A stretch of DNA of 64,000 bases, taken from contig NZ_JBANDL010000002.1 of NCBI RefSeq assembly GCF_037027445.1, positions 2,418,001 through 2,482,000 of the forward strand, written 5' to 3'. Below, one piece after another: positions 9,911-18,600 of this stretch. Position 1 is the first letter of the stretch; every line of letters starts with the position of its first letter. The position numbers and the translations under genes are program-made. The notes beneath the pieces are model-generated. The model worked only from the letters and a program-made list of their open reading frames with translations. It searched no databases and was not told the origin of the DNA. This DNA is from Lysobacter firmicutimachus (lineage in GTDB: Bacteria; Pseudomonadota; Gammaproteobacteria; Xanthomonadales; Xanthomonadaceae).

Positions 9911-10444
9911 TCACTCGGCCCGTTGTGCGCGCAGGGAAATATGACCGCTTTCCAGGTCGATCTCGGAGCGGAACGAGAAGGCGGTGGCGCGGTCGGGCGA
10001 TATCACGTCGCCCTGGATCAGCAAGCTCAGTACGTTTCCGGTCGCGCGCGGGCCGGTTTCCGACAGGCAGCGCACCTGCAACGAGCGGGCGCAGATGCGT
10101 GGTTCGAAGCCGACGATGGCCGCGCGCAAGGTGCGTTCGATGTCTTCCCACTCGACTTCGGACATGCGCCTGCCGGCCAGGGCGCTGATGCCGAAGTTGA
10201 CCACCGAACGGCGCGCATGCGGATACGCGGCGAAGTCGACGTCCGCTTCCAGATTGCTGGTGTTGAGCAGCCAGCTCAGGTCGCGCAGCAGCGCATCGCG
10301 CAGCCGCGACGGCGCCGACGGGTCGATGTCGGGCGCGCCCTGGCGCTCGACCGAGCGATCGGTCAAGCGGTCGAGCAGACTGGCCTCGCCGCCGGCCTTG
10401 CGGGCCGGAACGGTCGGGGTCGGTGCTGGCGCCAAAGGGTTCAT
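9911..10444 (-). CDS. tssE: type VI secretion baseplate protein TssE (gp25-like)
   Basis: This 177-residue protein carries the gp25-like/lysozyme-related fold of TssE, the wedge component that contacts the sheath. Recognisable segments are SLLDRLTD near residue 22, LRRDLSWLLNT-like text around 60 (here LLRDLSWLLNT), YPHARRSVVNFGI and EDIERTLRAAI. The N-terminus is Pro/Ala-rich. The open frame continues upstream, but the ATG at 10444 precedes the first family-like residues. The 271 bp separating it from hcp hold G+C-rich inverted repeats without a T-run, which could allow hcp to be expressed at a higher level than the distal genes; this is inferred. Confidence 0.88.
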   Translation of the reverse strand: MNPLAPAPTPTVPARKAGGEASLLDRLTDRSVERQGAPDIDPSAPSRLRDALLRDLSWLLNTSNLEADVDFAAYPHARRSVVNFGISALAGRRMSEVEWEDIERTLRAAIVGFEPRICARSLQVRCLSETGPRATGNVLSLLIQGDVISPDRATAFSFRSEIDLESGHISLRAQRAE

Positions 10445-10715
10445 GCGATCGACTCGGATCAGGGCGGGACGGATGGGGGAGGGCGATGGAGCGACGGGGA
10501 GGGAGCGAAACAGGATCCGGAACGGTGCCGACGGCAGCCTCCGGCGACGCCGGATCGGGTCCGGCGGTCGGCGACCGTCTTTTCGGGGCGGCCGCAAGAT
10601 GCGGCCCGGCGACACCGTCCCGGAGTCCCGGAACGCACTGGACCCGACCCGGTCCAGCCTTCGATGCATGTGCGGCAGCGGGGGCCGATGCCGTGCGGGT
10701 CGGAAACAGCGGTAC

Positions 10716-11198
10716 TTACATTTCGCGGTTCTGCTTGATGTCCCAAGTCAGCACGCTTTCGCCGCCGCGAGTGCCCTGGTCGGTCTGCTCCCAGTACTGC
10801 TTGGTGACCTTGGCGGCCTGGAAGGTGTAGTCCATCAGGATCGCGTCGCTGTCGTGATCGGCGTTGTGCTCGACCGCGGTCACCAGCACTTCGTTGAGGG
10901 TAATGCGCAGGTACTCGACCTGGGTGCCACCGGCCTTGCATACCGAGATCTCGACCGACGGCAGATGGCGGCCGTTGGCGCAGTACTTGAGGATCGCCGG
11001 CGAGGCCTTGTCGATCACCGCGGTGACCTTGAGGTCGTTGAAGCTGGCCTTGCCGGTGCCGCCGCCGGAGCCGGTGGCCATGCTGCCGGGCTGCTTGGCG
11101 CCCCAGGCATAGGAGCGCACGTTGCTCCAGCCGCGGTGGTTGGCGTCTTTGGCTTCGCCGACGACGCCGTCGACGCGCAGATACATGTCGATTGCCAT
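10716..11198 (-). CDS. hcp: Hcp family tube protein (TssD)
   Basis: This 160-residue protein forms the hexameric rings of the secreted inner tube. It begins MAIDMYLRVDGVVGEAKDANH and contains VRSYAWG, a Gly-rich loop (residues 41-50, GSGGGTGKA) and the C-terminal ANGRHLPSVEISVCKAGG and LNEVLVTAV strands typical of Hcp. It sits between tssC and tssE, the usual location for the main structural Hcp. The start has a clear GGAAACG-rich leader with AAGAGGAAACGA directly upstream. It has no C-terminal effector extension. Confidence 0.96.
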   Translation of the reverse strand: MAIDMYLRVDGVVGEAKDANHRGWSNVRSYAWGAKQPGSMATGSGGGTGKASFNDLKVTAVIDKASPAILKYCANGRHLPSVEISVCKAGGTQVEYLRITLNEVLVTAVEHNADHDSDAILMDYTFQAAKVTKQYWEQTDQGTRGGESVLTWDIKQNREM

Positions 11199-11238
11199 TT
11201 CGTTTCCTCTTCAGTGAGTGATTGCTTGCAATGGCGTC

Positions 11239-12759
11239 TCAGGCGACGCCTTCCTTCAGCGAGGGGAGCTTGGACACCAACCGCAACGAAACCGTCAGGC
11301 CTTCCAGCTGGTAATGCGGGCGCAGGAAGAACTTCGCGTTGTAGTAGCCAGGGTTGTCTTCGACTTCCTCCACGATGACTTCGGCCGAGGCCAGCGGCTT
11401 GCGGGCCTTGGTGTCCTGGGACGAATTCGCCGGGTCTCCATCGACGTAGCCCATGATCCAGTCGTTGAGCCAGGTCTCCATCTCGGTGCGCTCGCGGAAT
11501 GCGCCGACCTTGTCGCGGACGATGCACTTCAGGTAGTGGGCGAATCGGCAGCAGGCGAACAGGTAGGGCAGGCGCGCGGACAGCTTGGCGTTGTCGGTCG
11601 CCTCCGCATCCGTGTATTCGAACGGACGCTGCAGCGACTGGGCGCCGATGAAGGCGGCGAAATCGGAGTTCTTGCGGTAGACGAAGGGCATGAAGCCGTT
11701 CTTCGCCAGTTCGGCCTCGCGCCGGTCGCTGATCGCGATCTCGGTGGGGCATTTGATGTCCACGCCGCCGTCGTCGGTCGGGAACGTATGGGTCGGCAGG
11801 TTCTCGACCGCGCCGCCGGATTCGACGCCGCGGATCGAGGTGCACCAGCCGTAGGACTTGAACGAGCGGTTGATGTTGGTCGCCATCGCGTAGGCCGAGT
11901 TGATCCAGGCGTAGCGGCCGTGGCTGGCGCCTTCGGTGTCCTCTTCGAAATCGAAGTCGTCGACCGGACTGGTGCGGATGCCGTAGGGCAGGCGGGCCAG
12001 GAAGCGCGGCATGGCCAGGCCGATGTAGCGCGAGTCCTCGGATTCGCGCAGGCTGCGCCAGGAGGCGTACTCGGTGTTCTGGAAGATCTTGGTCAGATCG
12101 CGCGGATTGGCCAGTTCCTGCCAGGAGTCCATCTGCATCACCGCCGGCGACGCACCGGCGATGAAGGGACAGTGCGCGGCCGCGGCGATCTTGGCCATCT
12201 CGCCCAGGGTCTCCACGTCCTGCGGACTGTGGTCGAAGTAGAAATCGCCCACCAGGCAGCCGAACGGCTCGCCGCCGAACTGGCCGTACTCTTCTTCGTA
12301 GATCTTCTTGAAGATCGCGCTCTGGTCCCAGCCGATGCCCTTGTAGCGCTTGAGCACGCGGCTGAGTTCCTTCTTGCTGATCGGCATGCAGCGGATCTTC
12401 AGGGTCTCGCTGGTCTCGGTGTTGTTGACCAGGTAGTGCAGGCCGCGCCAGGCCGATTCCAGTTGCTGGAACTCCGGGTGGTGGAGGATGGCGTTGATCT
12501 GTTCGGACAGCTTGCGATCGATCTCGGCGATGATCGCCTGCACGGTCTGGTAGGTGTCGGAGGACACGGTGACGGTGTTCTCCAGCGCCTGCTGCGCGAG
12601 CGTGCGCACAGCGCTTTCCACGGCCTGCTTGGCCTGATCGGTCTTGGGTCGCAGTTCGCGGTACAGCAGGCTGGAGAAGTCGTCCGCCTGCAGGGCGTCG
12701 GCGGCGTGCGCCGCCTGGGCGACGGCGTTCTTCTCGATCGATTGGGTCTGGGTCTTCAT
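11239..12759 (-). CDS. tssC: type VI secretion sheath large subunit TssC
   Basis: This 506-residue protein (EvpB/VipB family) is the major subunit of the contractile sheath. Diagnostic stretches include FQQLESAWRGLHYLV near residue 88, ISKKELSRVLKRY, GEPFGCLVGDFYFDHSP around 160-175, FLARLPYG and the C-terminal NPGYYNAKFFLRPHYQLEG. The open frame extends far upstream through tssB in the same frame, so the start was set at the ATG at 12759 (MKTQTQSIEKNAV). It lies 44 bp after tssB and 40 bp before hcp, inside the main operon. Confidence 0.96.
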   Translation of the reverse strand: MKTQTQSIEKNAVAQAAHAADALQADDFSSLLYRELRPKTDQAKQAVESAVRTLAQQALENTVTVSSDTYQTVQAIIAEIDRKLSEQINAILHHPEFQQLESAWRGLHYLVNNTETSETLKIRCMPISKKELSRVLKRYKGIGWDQSAIFKKIYEEEYGQFGGEPFGCLVGDFYFDHSPQDVETLGEMAKIAAAAHCPFIAGASPAVMQMDSWQELANPRDLTKIFQNTEYASWRSLRESEDSRYIGLAMPRFLARLPYGIRTSPVDDFDFEEDTEGASHGRYAWINSAYAMATNINRSFKSYGWCTSIRGVESGGAVENLPTHTFPTDDGGVDIKCPTEIAISDRREAELAKNGFMPFVYRKNSDFAAFIGAQSLQRPFEYTDAEATDNAKLSARLPYLFACCRFAHYLKCIVRDKVGAFRERTEMETWLNDWIMGYVDGDPANSSQDTKARKPLASAEVIVEEVEDNPGYYNAKFFLRPHYQLEGLTVSLRLVSKLPSLKEGVA

Positions 12760-12803
12760 CGGCGGTGTCCTGGCTCGGCGGCGGTGGCGCAGCGGTGCGT
12801 GGT

Positions 12804-13376
12804 TCAGTCGGCGCTGTCGTCGCCGGCGGGCGCGGAGGCATCGACAGCGGCCGCGGGCTTGGGGGCATTGGCCAGGGCCGCCAGCAGCGCCGGTTCGCGC
12901 AGCGCGCGCGCGATCAGTTCTTCGGCGGCGTTTTTGCCGTCCATGTAGGACAACAGATTGGCCAGCTGCACACGGGCTTCGAGCAGGCGGCTCAGCGGCT
13001 CGACCTTGCGCGCGACCTGGGCGGGCGAGAAGTCGTCCATGCTTTCGAAGGTGACGTCGACCAGGAGGTCGTCGCCTTCGGTGAGCTTGTTCGGCACCTG
13101 AAACGCCACGCGCGGCGCCACCGACTTGAGCCGCTCGTCGAAATTGTCGACGTCCACTTCCAGGAACTGGCGTTGCTCCAAATTCTTCGGCGGCGTTTTG
13201 GACTTGCCGGCCAGATCGGCCATCACGCCCATCACGAAGGGGATCTCGACCTTGCGCTCGCTGCCGTACAGTTCGACGTCGTACTCGATCTGGACGCGCG
13301 GCGCGCGATTGCGGCCGATGAATTTCTGGCCGCCGGACTTTTGCTTGAGTCCCTTCTTGACGTTGGTGTTGACCAC
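12804..13376 (-). CDS. tssB: type VI secretion sheath small subunit TssB
   Basis: This 190-residue protein (VipA/ImpB family) pairs with TssC to form the sheath. It has the classic opening with RNRAPRVQIEYDVELYG, then EIPFVMGVMADLAG, EQRQFLEVDVDNFDERL and the FESMDDFSPAQVARKVEPL helix region. The C-terminal ~25 residues are Ala/Pro/Asp-rich. The gene is followed by tssC after a short gap and preceded by tssA, the usual A-B-C order of many proteobacterial clusters. Confidence 0.96.
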   Translation of the reverse strand: MVNTNVKKGLKQKSGGQKFIGRNRAPRVQIEYDVELYGSERKVEIPFVMGVMADLAGKSKTPPKNLEQRQFLEVDVDNFDERLKSVAPRVAFQVPNKLTEGDDLLVDVTFESMDDFSPAQVARKVEPLSRLLEARVQLANLLSYMDGKNAAEELIARALREPALLAALANAPKPAAAVDASAPAGDDSAD

Positions 13377-13430
13377 GGCGATTCCTCTGGTTCGGCTTGA
13401 AAGGGCGGGGTGGAGCGGTACGAGCGCCGG

Positions 13431-14480
13431 TCAGTCGGCGGGCGCGGGTGCGATGCCGGCGACGGTTTCGACCTGGGCCAGCGAGGCCGGGGCGAGTTCG
13501 CGCACGATGTCGTAGAAGCTCATGTCCATCAGCCGCAGCGCGCGGCGGATCAGCAGCGGAGCGGGGTGGCTGGGTTCGTGGCGTTCGAGGTAGGCGCTCG
13601 CCATCTCGAGCACCGTGGCGACGTCGCGACGCGAGCGCAGCTGCAAGAGCGCGGCGTTGGACGGCGCCGCGGCGGCGTCGGCGGCGATTTCGCTCTCGCA
13701 GTTCGCGACGGCGTCGGCGGCGATCGAAGCCGGCGATTCGTCGGCAACGGCGCAAGCGGTTTCGATCGCATGCAGCGGTTGCTCGATCGCGCCGAAATCC
13801 GGAATGAAGCCGGTGCCGAGTTCGAGCGCGAAGCGGGCCTTTATCCGCGCCAGCGACGCCAGTACGGCCGGAATGCCGGCGATGTCGGCTTGGCCGTCGG
13901 CGTGGGCGCGGCGCAGTTGCCCGATCAGCATGCCCTGTTCGGTAGTGGCCACGGCGGTCGAGTTGACCAGCGCGATGGCGGCTGCAGCGTCGCGGACGCT
14001 GACCGTAGCGCCGCGCCGGTCGCGCAACAGCGTTGCATTGCGCAGCGAACGCACCATCCCTTCGGGCGCGTTCAAGGCGGCGACGGCGTTGAGGCGCGGC
14101 AGAGGATCGTGCTCGTCGAGCGCGTCCAGGCGCGGATGCAGTTCGGTCCAGTAGCGGTCCAGCCAGGCGGCGGTCAGTTCCAAGCCTTGGGCCAGCCCCG
14201 GCACCCCCTCGCATTCCAGCTTGGCCCGTGCGATCAGCAGGGCGATGCGCAGATCTTTGGTGCGCGCGCTGAGCTGCAGTGCGCGCCGTTCGACCTCGTT
14301 CCAGTCCGGCGGCTCGGCCGGAATGACCGCCGTGCCGGATTGGCGCTCCTCGCGGCCGGCGGCGAGGCGGAGAATATGCAGATATTCCTCGTCATATTCC
14401 AAGTCGTCCCCGCACGGGGAGTCCGAGCGGGAATGTTCGTTGATCAGCGTATTCCACTCGCTGCCGTCGTGAAGCGACAT
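13431..14480 (-). CDS. tssA: type VI secretion protein TssA (ImpA N-terminal domain)
   Basis: This 349-residue protein carries the ImpA_N motif SPCGDDLEYDEEYL near residue 20 and a WNEVERRALQLSARTKDLR segment. TssA proteins help initiate and cap the growing sheath at the baseplate. The C-terminal part contains HPAPLLIRRALRLMDMSFYDI, which closely resembles the end of short TssA proteins. The open frame reaches 14597, but the ATG at 14480 is preceded by AGGGG at 7 nt and gives the family start, so I used it. As the first gene of the operon it is followed by tssB after 54 bp. Confidence 0.88.
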   Translation of the reverse strand: MSLHDGSEWNTLINEHSRSDSPCGDDLEYDEEYLHILRLAAGREERQSGTAVIPAEPPDWNEVERRALQLSARTKDLRIALLIARAKLECEGVPGLAQGLELTAAWLDRYWTELHPRLDALDEHDPLPRLNAVAALNAPEGMVRSLRNATLLRDRRGATVSVRDAAAAIALVNSTAVATTEQGMLIGQLRRAHADGQADIAGIPAVLASLARIKARFALELGTGFIPDFGAIEQPLHAIETACAVADESPASIAADAVANCESEIAADAAAAPSNAALLQLRSRRDVATVLEMASAYLERHEPSHPAPLLIRRALRLMDMSFYDIVRELAPASLAQVETVAGIAPAPAD

Positions 14481-15581
14481 CTCCTTTCCCCTGTCCGCGC
14501 CGTGATCGAGCAATCGGTCGTCTGTTGGTATGGATAACAATCGCGGTGTCGGCTCGGCAATGAGTGCGACGGGGTGGACGAATGCGACGCAAATCACCCT
14601 TCATGAGGCTGAATGTATATTGTTAGCTAGTGATGAACTTGGTTGATCTATTGCTTATGGTTGAAGAAATGCGCACTTTAATTTGAAATTAATGGCATTT
14701 ATTAGATCGACATTGCTCGTTGAAGAGGCTGGGTCAGGGCGCACGCCGATCTTGTCAAATTAGGTCATATGAATTTCTACTGAATAGTCATTGATGTCTA
14801 TTATTTCCCTGCGCCAGCGCACGGTGTCGTATTTGTGATCGAGTAAGTAATTAATTATTCGGCACATATTGATTGGGCTCCAGCGCTATTTTCTTTTCGA
14901 TTAACTGAGACGCTCGGCCGTCGTCGGGGCTATCGCTTTGGCCGACAAGCCGATCGGCGAGCTGCATGCCGCGTTGCGGGCGATGGGGCCCCAGGTCTTG
15001 CAGGAGGTCGCGACCACCGGCATGCCGTTGCGCGATCGAGACCCCGCGGCCGAATGTGGTGGTCGTCGAGTCGGCTCGCCCTCGCGCGATGCGCTGCAGC
15101 CGTCGGCGATGCATGCGAATGCGCATGCGCCCATGCCGCAGCTGGCGGTGACGTCCTCCGCCGACGGCGGCGAGGGTTTGATCCATCGTTCGACATAGAA
15201 CCGGTACAGGCAGGAATCGATCCAGCCGCCGTCGCCGAATCGCAGGACGATGCCGTCTTTCAGCGAATCCGCTGTTCGTCGATGCAGCCTTCGTCGATAC
15301 ACAGGCCGGCCGGGCGCAACGGCGGCCGCGCAGGTCGCGGACGGCGTGGTTGCCGACAGGGCGCCAAGCATGCGAGTGCTGCGCCCGATCGTCGGCAGCG
15401 TCGTCGAGTCGATGCATAACGGCGTCGAAAATCGTCGAACTCGGCCCCGCGGGACGCGCCGGCTCGCGCATCGGCGCTGGCGCGAACGGCGCCGGCGCCG
15501 ATGGCGGTGCGCTTGCGCCGCGGTGCGGCGGCGGCTAGCGTGGCGGCGGCCCGCGCTATGCGCATTCGCTCGCTGATCCTC
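14481..15581. other. 1.1-kb intergenic region upstream of the T6SS operon; AT-rich part plus ambiguous open frames
   Basis: From about 14590 to 14905 the sequence is much richer in A+T than anything else in the window (for example the run TAAGTAATTAATTATT near 14845). This is the likely promoter/control region for the leftward T6SS operon; I could not place a convincing sigma-54 or -35/-10 pair. From 14905 to 15470 there are overlapping open frames on both strands: minus 14851-15471 (206 codons), minus 14901-15371 (156 codons, with several Cys) and plus 14938-15198 (86 codons, TTG start). All have high G+C at third positions, none has a recognisable domain or a good ribosome site, and I cannot decide whether any is a gene or a decayed one. 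Confidence 0.5.
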
Positions 15582-16607
15582 ATGACGTCACGCCGCCGTT
15601 TCCTGCAACAGTCCTTGCTCGCCGCGTCGGCCGCCGCTTTGCCGGCCGCGCTGCCGGCGTCCGGCGGCGCGAGCGCCACGCTGCGCGACGGTGCCCGCGT
15701 GGTCTCGACCTGGGATTTCGGCATCGGCGCCAACCAGGCGGCCTGGCCGGTACTGGAAGCAGGCGGTTCCGCGCTCGATGCGGTCGAGACCGGTGCGCGT
15801 TGGGCCGAGGCCGACCTGTGCAACAGCACGGTCGGCCGCTGCGGCAATCCCGATCGCGACGGCGTGCTGACCCTGGACGCCAGCATCATGGACGGCGATG
15901 GCCGCTGCGGCGCGGTCGCCGCGCTGGAGGACATCGCCCATCCGGTCAGCGTGGCGCGGCGGGTGATGGAACGTACCCCGCACGTGTTGCTGGTCGGCGC
16001 CGGCGCGCAGCAGTTCGCGATCGAACAGGGGTTTCCCAAGCAAGCCTTGCTGACCGACAAGGCGCGCGCGGCTTGGAACGAGTGGCGCAAGACGTCCAAG
16101 TATCAGCCGGTGATCAACGCCGAGCGCCTGGACAACGCCAAGCCCGGCGACAAGAGCAACCACGACACCCTGGGCATCCTGGCCATCGACCGCCAAGGCA
16201 AGCTGGCCGGCGCCTGCACCACCAGCGGCATGGCCTGGAAGCTGCGCGGCCGGGTCGGCGACAGCCCGATCGTCGGCGCCGGGCTGTACGTCGACAACGA
16301 GGTCGGCGCGGCCACGGCATCCGGCGTGGGCGAAGAAATGCTGCGCAACGCCGCCAGTTTCCTGGTGGTCGAACTGATGCGCCAGGGCCGCAGCCCGGAC
16401 GAGGCCTGCCGCGAGGCGATCGAGCGGGTGGTGCGCAAGCGGCCGCAGGCCAGCAAGACCTTGCAGGTCTGTTTCCTAGCGATCAACAAGCACGGCGAGG
16501 TCGGCGCGCACGCTCTGCACCGCGGTTTCGTCTATGCGGTCTGCGACGCGGGCAAGCGCGACGCGCTGCTGGACGCGCGCTCGGTCTACACGACCGAGCA
16601 GGCCTGA
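15582..16607 (+). CDS. N4-(beta-N-acetylglucosaminyl)-L-asparaginase-like Ntn-hydrolase, Tat signal
   Basis: The 341-residue product belongs to the glycosylasparaginase/isoaspartyl-peptidase family, enzymes that hydrolyse the GlcNAc-Asn bond left after N-glycan and protein breakdown, or related beta-aspartyl bonds. The N-terminus has a twin-arginine signal (SRRRFLQQ followed by an Ala/Leu stretch), so it is probably exported folded. The autocatalytic site is visible as HDTLG with the future N-terminal Thr at residue 196, and a CTTSGMAWKLRGRVGDSPI substrate-site segment follows. GNPDRDG near residue 89 fits the amino-terminal subunit. A slightly earlier ATG at 15558 is possible. It lies 8 bp before cutC and 2 kb before the glycan locus, which supports a glycosylasparaginase role by context. 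Confidence 0.85.
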   Translation: MTSRRRFLQQSLLAASAAALPAALPASGGASATLRDGARVVSTWDFGIGANQAAWPVLEAGGSALDAVETGARWAEADLCNSTVGRCGNPDRDGVLTLDASIMDGDGRCGAVAALEDIAHPVSVARRVMERTPHVLLVGAGAQQFAIEQGFPKQALLTDKARAAWNEWRKTSKYQPVINAERLDNAKPGDKSNHDTLGILAIDRQGKLAGACTTSGMAWKLRGRVGDSPIVGAGLYVDNEVGAATASGVGEEMLRNAASFLVVELMRQGRSPDEACREAIERVVRKRPQASKTLQVCFLAINKHGEVGAHALHRGFVYAVCDAGKRDALLDARSVYTTEQA

Positions 16608-16614
16608 GGCCGGC

Positions 16615-17343
16615 ATGGGCGCCAAGCTGCTGGAAATTTCGGCCAATTCGCTGGCCTCCGCGCTGGCCGCGCAGGCCGGCGGCGCCGACCGGGTCGAGCT
16701 GTGCGAGAACCTGGGCGAGGGCGGCACTACCCCGTCCTACGGCGCGATCGCGATCGCGCGCGATCGCCTGCGGATTCCGCTGTACGTGCTGATCCGCCCG
16801 CGCGGCGGCGATTTTCTCTACTCCGCCGATGAGCGCGCGGCGATGCGCGCCGACGTGGAAGCCTGCGTACGGCTGGGGTGCGACGGAGTGGTGATCGGCG
16901 CGCTCGACGCCGACGGCGAAGTGGATACCGCGGTGTGCGCCGAGTTGATCGCCGCCGCCGGCCCGCTGGGCGTCACCTTCCACCGCGCCTTCGATGCGGC
17001 GGCCGATCAGGGCCGCGCATTGGACGCGGCGGTCGCGCTGGGTTGCGAACGCATCCTGACCTCGGGCGGCGCGGCCGACGCGGTCGCCGGCGCGCCGCGC
17101 ATCGCCGCGCTGGTCGCTCAGGCGGCCGGACGCATCGCGCTGATGGCCGGGGCCGGCCTCACCGCCGACAACATCGTCGCCACGGCGCAGCGTTGCGGCG
17201 TCGAACAAGTGCACGCCTCGGCCAAGGCGCCGCGACGCTCGGCGATGCGCCATCGCAACGACGATCTGCCCGGCCTGTCGGCGGATTGGGTGCAGAGCGA
17301 CGAAGCCCGGGTACGGGCGCTGGTGCGGGCGCTGCGCGGATAA
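16615..17343 (+). CDS. cutC: copper homeostasis protein CutC family
   Basis: The 242-residue TIM-barrel protein shows the CutC signature: LLEISANSLASALAAQAGGA at the start, GADRVELCENLGEGGTTPSYG, then VLIRPRGGDFLYS, GVVIGALDADGEVD, VTFHRAFD and RILTSGGA. The family was linked to copper tolerance in E. coli, but its actual reaction is unsettled, so the name indicates family only. The ATG at 16615 lies 7 bp after the asparaginase stop, and the two are probably co-transcribed. A small uncharacterised gene follows after 19 bp. Confidence 0.93.
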   Translation: MGAKLLEISANSLASALAAQAGGADRVELCENLGEGGTTPSYGAIAIARDRLRIPLYVLIRPRGGDFLYSADERAAMRADVEACVRLGCDGVVIGALDADGEVDTAVCAELIAAAGPLGVTFHRAFDAAADQGRALDAAVALGCERILTSGGAADAVAGAPRIAALVAQAAGRIALMAGAGLTADNIVATAQRCGVEQVHASAKAPRRSAMRHRNDDLPGLSADWVQSDEARVRALVRALRG

Positions 17344-17362
17344 GAGGCCGGAGCGTCGGACG

Positions 17363-17680
17363 ATGGGTTACGAATACAAGGCGATGCCCGACGATCCCGC
17401 CGACTACCGGCGGCGGCGCGAGGCCCTGTTGCTGCAGGTCGCGTCCCTGCCGACCTTCGCCGGCCGCGGCGGACCCAATCAGGTCGGGCTGGACGACGCT
17501 CCGCAGCCGCTGCGCAACCGGCGCTGGGGCGATCCGGTGCAACTGTGGTTCGAGCCCGATCACGTGCACGTGCTCTGTGCCGGCGCCTTGAGCGAGGCCT
17601 TGCGCGTCGATTTGCGCGAGCTGTTGCGGATGATCGGCGGGCGTTACTTGGACGACGACGGCGAGCCTGCGGCGTTCTGA
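17363..17680 (+). CDS. uncharacterised small protein downstream of cutC
   Basis: I do not recognise this 105-residue protein. It is soluble-looking and lacks a signal peptide or membrane segment. Visible features are an early YRRRREALLLQVASLPTF helix, a PLRNRRWGDPVQLWFEPDHVHVLC segment of alternating hydrophobic strands, and an acidic C-terminus. Third-position G+C is high, a GGAG lies about 9 nt before the ATG, and it sits 19 bp after cutC on the same strand, so it is probably the last gene of that operon. It converges with the next minus-strand gene across 46 bp. Confidence 0.7.
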   Translation: MGYEYKAMPDDPADYRRRREALLLQVASLPTFAGRGGPNQVGLDDAPQPLRNRRWGDPVQLWFEPDHVHVLCAGALSEALRVDLRELLRMIGGRYLDDDGEPAAF

Positions 17681-17726
17681 GTCCGACCCGAGGCAGGGGG
17701 CGAGGACCGTCGCGGCTGCCAACGGT

Positions 17727-18200
17727 TCAGGCCGGCGTCGCGAACGGATCCGCCGCGCCCTCCCAGGTGCACAGGATCAACCAAGCGCCTTCGTCGCCGG
17801 CATCGGCGACGAAGGCGTCCCAGACCGCGCCCAGCGCTGGACGCAGCGGCGCGTGGATATCGCGCGACAGACGCCGCCAGCGCGGCGCTGCGCCGGCCAG
17901 CGCATCCAGGCGAGCGACGAACTCGTCGAACAGCGCGCCGTTGAGCCAGGACTGGGTCGCCGCGCCGCGCATCGGCTTGAGCAGCCAGCGGCGCAGATCG
18001 TCCGGCGCCTGCGGCTGCGCCGGGGCCAGCGCGCAGTCGCGCGGGCTCAACCGCAACAGGGCGCAGACTTCGCCCAGCCGGTCGGGCGCCCGGGGGCGCA
18101 GATCCAGGCAGTGGAAACGGCTGCCGTCGTCCTTGCGCGCTGCGATCGCGTCCAGCAGCCGGCCGAGCCGGTCGGCCGGAGTAGGGCTCAGTGCGCTCAT
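17727..18200 (-). CDS. uncharacterised protein, 157 residues
   Basis: I see no known family. The protein is Ala/Arg/Leu-rich with likely helices (DRLGRLLDAIAARKDDG at the start; LFDEFVARLDALAG in the middle), three Trp-containing segments (RRWLLKP, RWRRLSRD and GAWLILCTWEG) and no signal peptide. The coding pattern (G/C at third positions) favours this frame over two antisense alternatives. It is convergent with the cutC operon and its upstream side faces the receptor gene at 18601, so the 400-bp space in between may serve both. Confidence 0.6.
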   Translation of the reverse strand: MSALSPTPADRLGRLLDAIAARKDDGSRFHCLDLRPRAPDRLGEVCALLRLSPRDCALAPAQPQAPDDLRRWLLKPMRGAATQSWLNGALFDEFVARLDALAGAAPRWRRLSRDIHAPLRPALGAVWDAFVADAGDEGAWLILCTWEGAADPFATPA

Positions 18201-18455
18201 CGTCGTGCCGGAGGCGAGGGCGGGATTTCATTGTCGACGATGCGGCCCGGTACGGACAGCGGCGGCGAGATTTCGCGCGAGTAAACGGTTACCTGCGCGG
18301 GGGCGAGTGCGCGCCCGTGCAAGGGCGTGGGCGCGAGTGCCTGCGGCCAAGCTCGGCAAAACAAGGGCTTGGCGGCGATCGCAGCTCGGGACCGAGACCT
18401 AGCACAGCTGTATTGCTGCGCCGCGTCATGCAAGGCCCAAGTCGGTTGTGGTTAA

Positions 18456-18471
18456 TTTAGATCGATCCAAT
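18456..18471 (+). promoter_or_regulatory. putative operator, copy 1 (TTTAGATCGATCCAAT)
   Basis: This is a 16-bp imperfect palindrome with a central CG, the style of LacI-family operators. It matches the site at 26783 in 15 of 16 bases. It lies 145 bp upstream of the first TonB receptor gene. Regulator identity is inferred; no LacI gene is in the window. Confidence 0.55.
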
Positions 18472-18521
18472 TTGGGGGTTGGGTATGCCGCTTCGGCTTG
18501 TCGTACTGACGAAGGTCGGCA

Positions 18522-18537
18522 TTTAGATCGATAGAAA
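18522..18537 (+). promoter_or_regulatory. putative operator, copy 2 (TTTAGATCGATAGAAA)
   Basis: This second site is 66 bp centre-to-centre from copy 1 and keeps the TTTAGATCGAT core and the AAA end, but two bases of the right half differ. Paired sites at this spacing would allow looping or cooperative binding. It lies 64 bp before the receptor start codon, so binding could block the promoter. Confidence 0.45.
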
Positions 18538-18600
18538 TTCAGTCCGGGGCCAGGGACGGTCGCCTTTGCAGTCCACTTTCTCTCTTGGGGAGCACCGCGT

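Larger units (their letters stand above)
18201..18600 (+). promoter_or_regulatory. control region of the first receptor/glycosidase operon
   Basis: There is no gene in these 400 bp. The right half contains two similar partly palindromic sites (listed separately) ahead of the receptor gene, and GGGGAG at about 8 nt before the ATG at 18601 is the ribosome site. The left half also has to contain the promoter of the minus-strand gene at 17727-18200; I could not assign -10/-35 boxes confidently. Confidence 0.5.
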
